From positions 1-7,844 of the forward strand of contig JAJCYJ010000681.1 in assembly GCA_029262975.1 (NCBI GenBank): DNA of 7,844 nucleotides, in the 5' to 3' direction. Under the pieces are notes generated by a model. That model had not been told where the DNA came from. It searched no databases and saw nothing but the letters and a program-made list of their open reading frames with translations. This document shows positions 6,851-7,844 of this stretch, in pieces (the first letter of the stretch is position 1; every line of letters starts with the position of its first letter). The stretch comes from Saprospiraceae bacterium. Its GTDB lineage: Bacteria > Bacteroidota > Bacteroidia > Chitinophagales > Saprospiraceae. The position numbers and the translations under genes were made by a program.

Positions 6851-7844
6851 ATGTAGTCTCTGCACGGAAATATAGACCCCAGCTTTTCGAAGATGTTATC
6901 GGTCAAGAACATGTTACATCAACGATTAAGAATGCCCTCTTAAACGATAAGCTTGCTCATGCTTTTTTATTCTGTGGTCCCAGAGGTGTAGGTAAAACAA
7001 CTTGTGCGCGGTTGCTTGCCAAAGCGATTAATATGCCAGACCCTAAACTCGCTCTAGAGGATGGCAGTTATGCTGAAAGTGACATTGATATCTCCTTGAA
7101 CATAGTTGAACTTGACGCAGCATCTAATAATTCTGTCGAAAATATAAGAACGCTGATTGATCAGGTCAGAATCCAACCACAACAGGGTAAATACAAAGTC
7201 TTCATTATCGATGAAGTGCATATGTTGTCACAGGCAGCTTTTAATGCCTTCCTTAAGACTCTTGAGGAGCCGCCTCCGTACGCTATTTTTATTTTGGCAA
7301 CAACCGAACGACACAAAATTTTGCCTACCATATTAAGCAGGTGTCAACTTTATGATTTCAGGAGAATTCAAATTCCTGATATTATTGGTCAGCTTGAAGT
7401 AATAGCAAAAAAGGAAGATATCGAAGCCGAACACGATGCTCTTTATGTGATTGCAGAAAAAGCTGACGGTGCTATGAGAGATGCGCTTTCAATTTTTGAT
7501 CGTATCGCCAGCGCTAGTGCAAATAAAATTACGCTCCAGGGTGTTATCGACAATTTGAATATTCTTGATTTTGATTATTTTTTCCAGGCGGTGAACTGCA
7601 TCCTGGAAGAAGACGCTTCAGGATTACTTTTATTAGTAGATAAAGTCTTAAAGAATGGTTTTGAGGGGGATACTTTTATAAATGGTCTTTCACAGCATCT
7701 TAGAAGCCTGCTTTACTCTAAACAGGAACCCACCCAGAAGATGTTACAAATGAGTAAAGATTTGAAGAACAGATATATGGAGCAGTCCAGGTCTATATCT
7801 TATTCGACGATAATTACAGCATTAAGCATTGCTAATCAATGTGA
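6844..7844 (+). CDS. dnaX: DNA polymerase III gamma/tau subunit, clamp-loader ATPase, 3' partial
   Basis: DnaX is the ATPase of the replicative clamp loader, which opens the sliding clamp and places it on primed DNA. The visible 333 residues cover the AAA+ core and part of domain III; the tau C-terminus is beyond the window. The N-terminus VVSARKYRPQLFEDVIGQEHV (start at residue 4) is typical. The Walker A is GPRGVGKTT (45-53), followed by ELDAASNN (89-96). The Walker B is VFIIDEVHML (119-128), sensor 1 is LATTERHK (151-158), and the arginine-finger SRC is at 165-167. The four cysteines that bind zinc in many DnaX proteins, between Walker A and ELDAASN, are absent; the segment there is short and acidic (INMPDPKLALEDG). 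The ATG at 6844 is the only ATG in frame after the stop at 6823-6825. No Shine-Dalgarno is seen. The gene is divergent from the polysaccharide operon, with overlapping 5' ends. Confidence 0.97.
   Translation, partial: MAYVVSARKYRPQLFEDVIGQEHVTSTIKNALLNDKLAHAFLFCGPRGVGKTTCARLLAKAINMPDPKLALEDGSYAESDIDISLNIVELDAASNNSVENIRTLIDQVRIQPQQGKYKVFIIDEVHMLSQAAFNAFLKTLEEPPPYAIFILATTERHKILPTILSRCQLYDFRRIQIPDIIGQLEVIAKKEDIEAEHDALYVIAEKADGAMRDALSIFDRIASASANKITLQGVIDNLNILDFDYFFQAVNCILEEDASGLLLLVDKVLKNGFEGDTFINGLSQHLRSLLYSKQEPTQKMLQMSKDLKNRYMEQSRSISYSTIITALSIANQC

Noticed and set aside
6867..6874. TATATTTC on the minus strand, close to the Bacteroidota -7 promoter consensus TAnnTTTG, just upstream of the Wzy-like ATG.
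   Set aside because: It lacks the final G and I find no TTTG at the expected -33 spacing, so it is too weak to call a promoter.

Overview
The window looks like a chromosomal segment from a low-GC member of the Bacteroidota. The evidence is a DnaX whose AAA+ core matches that phylum (ELDAASNN followed by an IDQVR helix), A/T-rich start regions mostly without Shine-Dalgarno sequences, and a thioredoxin-fold protein with a long helical tail. I cannot name the genus. A marine habitat is possible because the cluster encodes a sulfotransferase, but that is only inference.

Layout. Bases 2-1033 (+) hold the 3' part of a thioredoxin-fold gene that begins before the window. Bases 1028-6850 (-) hold six tightly packed genes read right to left: a Wzy-like polysaccharide polymerase, a GT2 glycosyltransferase, a PAPS-dependent sulfotransferase, a GT4 glycosyltransferase, a second WbuB-like GT4 glycosyltransferase, and a membrane-anchored protein of unknown function. 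Five of the six reading frames touch or overlap the next (overlaps of 11, 8, 26 and 4 nt, plus one gap of 7 nt), so they almost certainly form one operon. Bases 6844-7844 (+) hold the 5' part of dnaX, which runs off the right end. No stretch over about 10 bases is left without a gene, and I see no RNA gene, mobile element or CRISPR array.

How it works together. The three glycosyltransferases would extend a lipid-linked oligosaccharide at the inner face of the cytoplasmic membrane. The sulfotransferase could add sulfate to it (or to another acceptor), and the Wzy-like protein would polymerise the repeat units on the outer face. The operon is closed at both ends, by dnaX head to head and the thioredoxin-fold gene tail to tail. 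It contains no initiating phosphoglycosyltransferase, flippase, Wza/Wzc export protein or sugar-nucleotide synthesis gene. It must therefore borrow those from elsewhere in the genome.

Nothing here is clearly a new kind of system. The points most worth a second look are the sulfotransferase in a compact polysaccharide operon, the uncharacterised tryptophan-rich membrane protein that ends it, the 5' overlap between the operon's first gene and dnaX, and the missing zinc-binding cysteines in DnaX.
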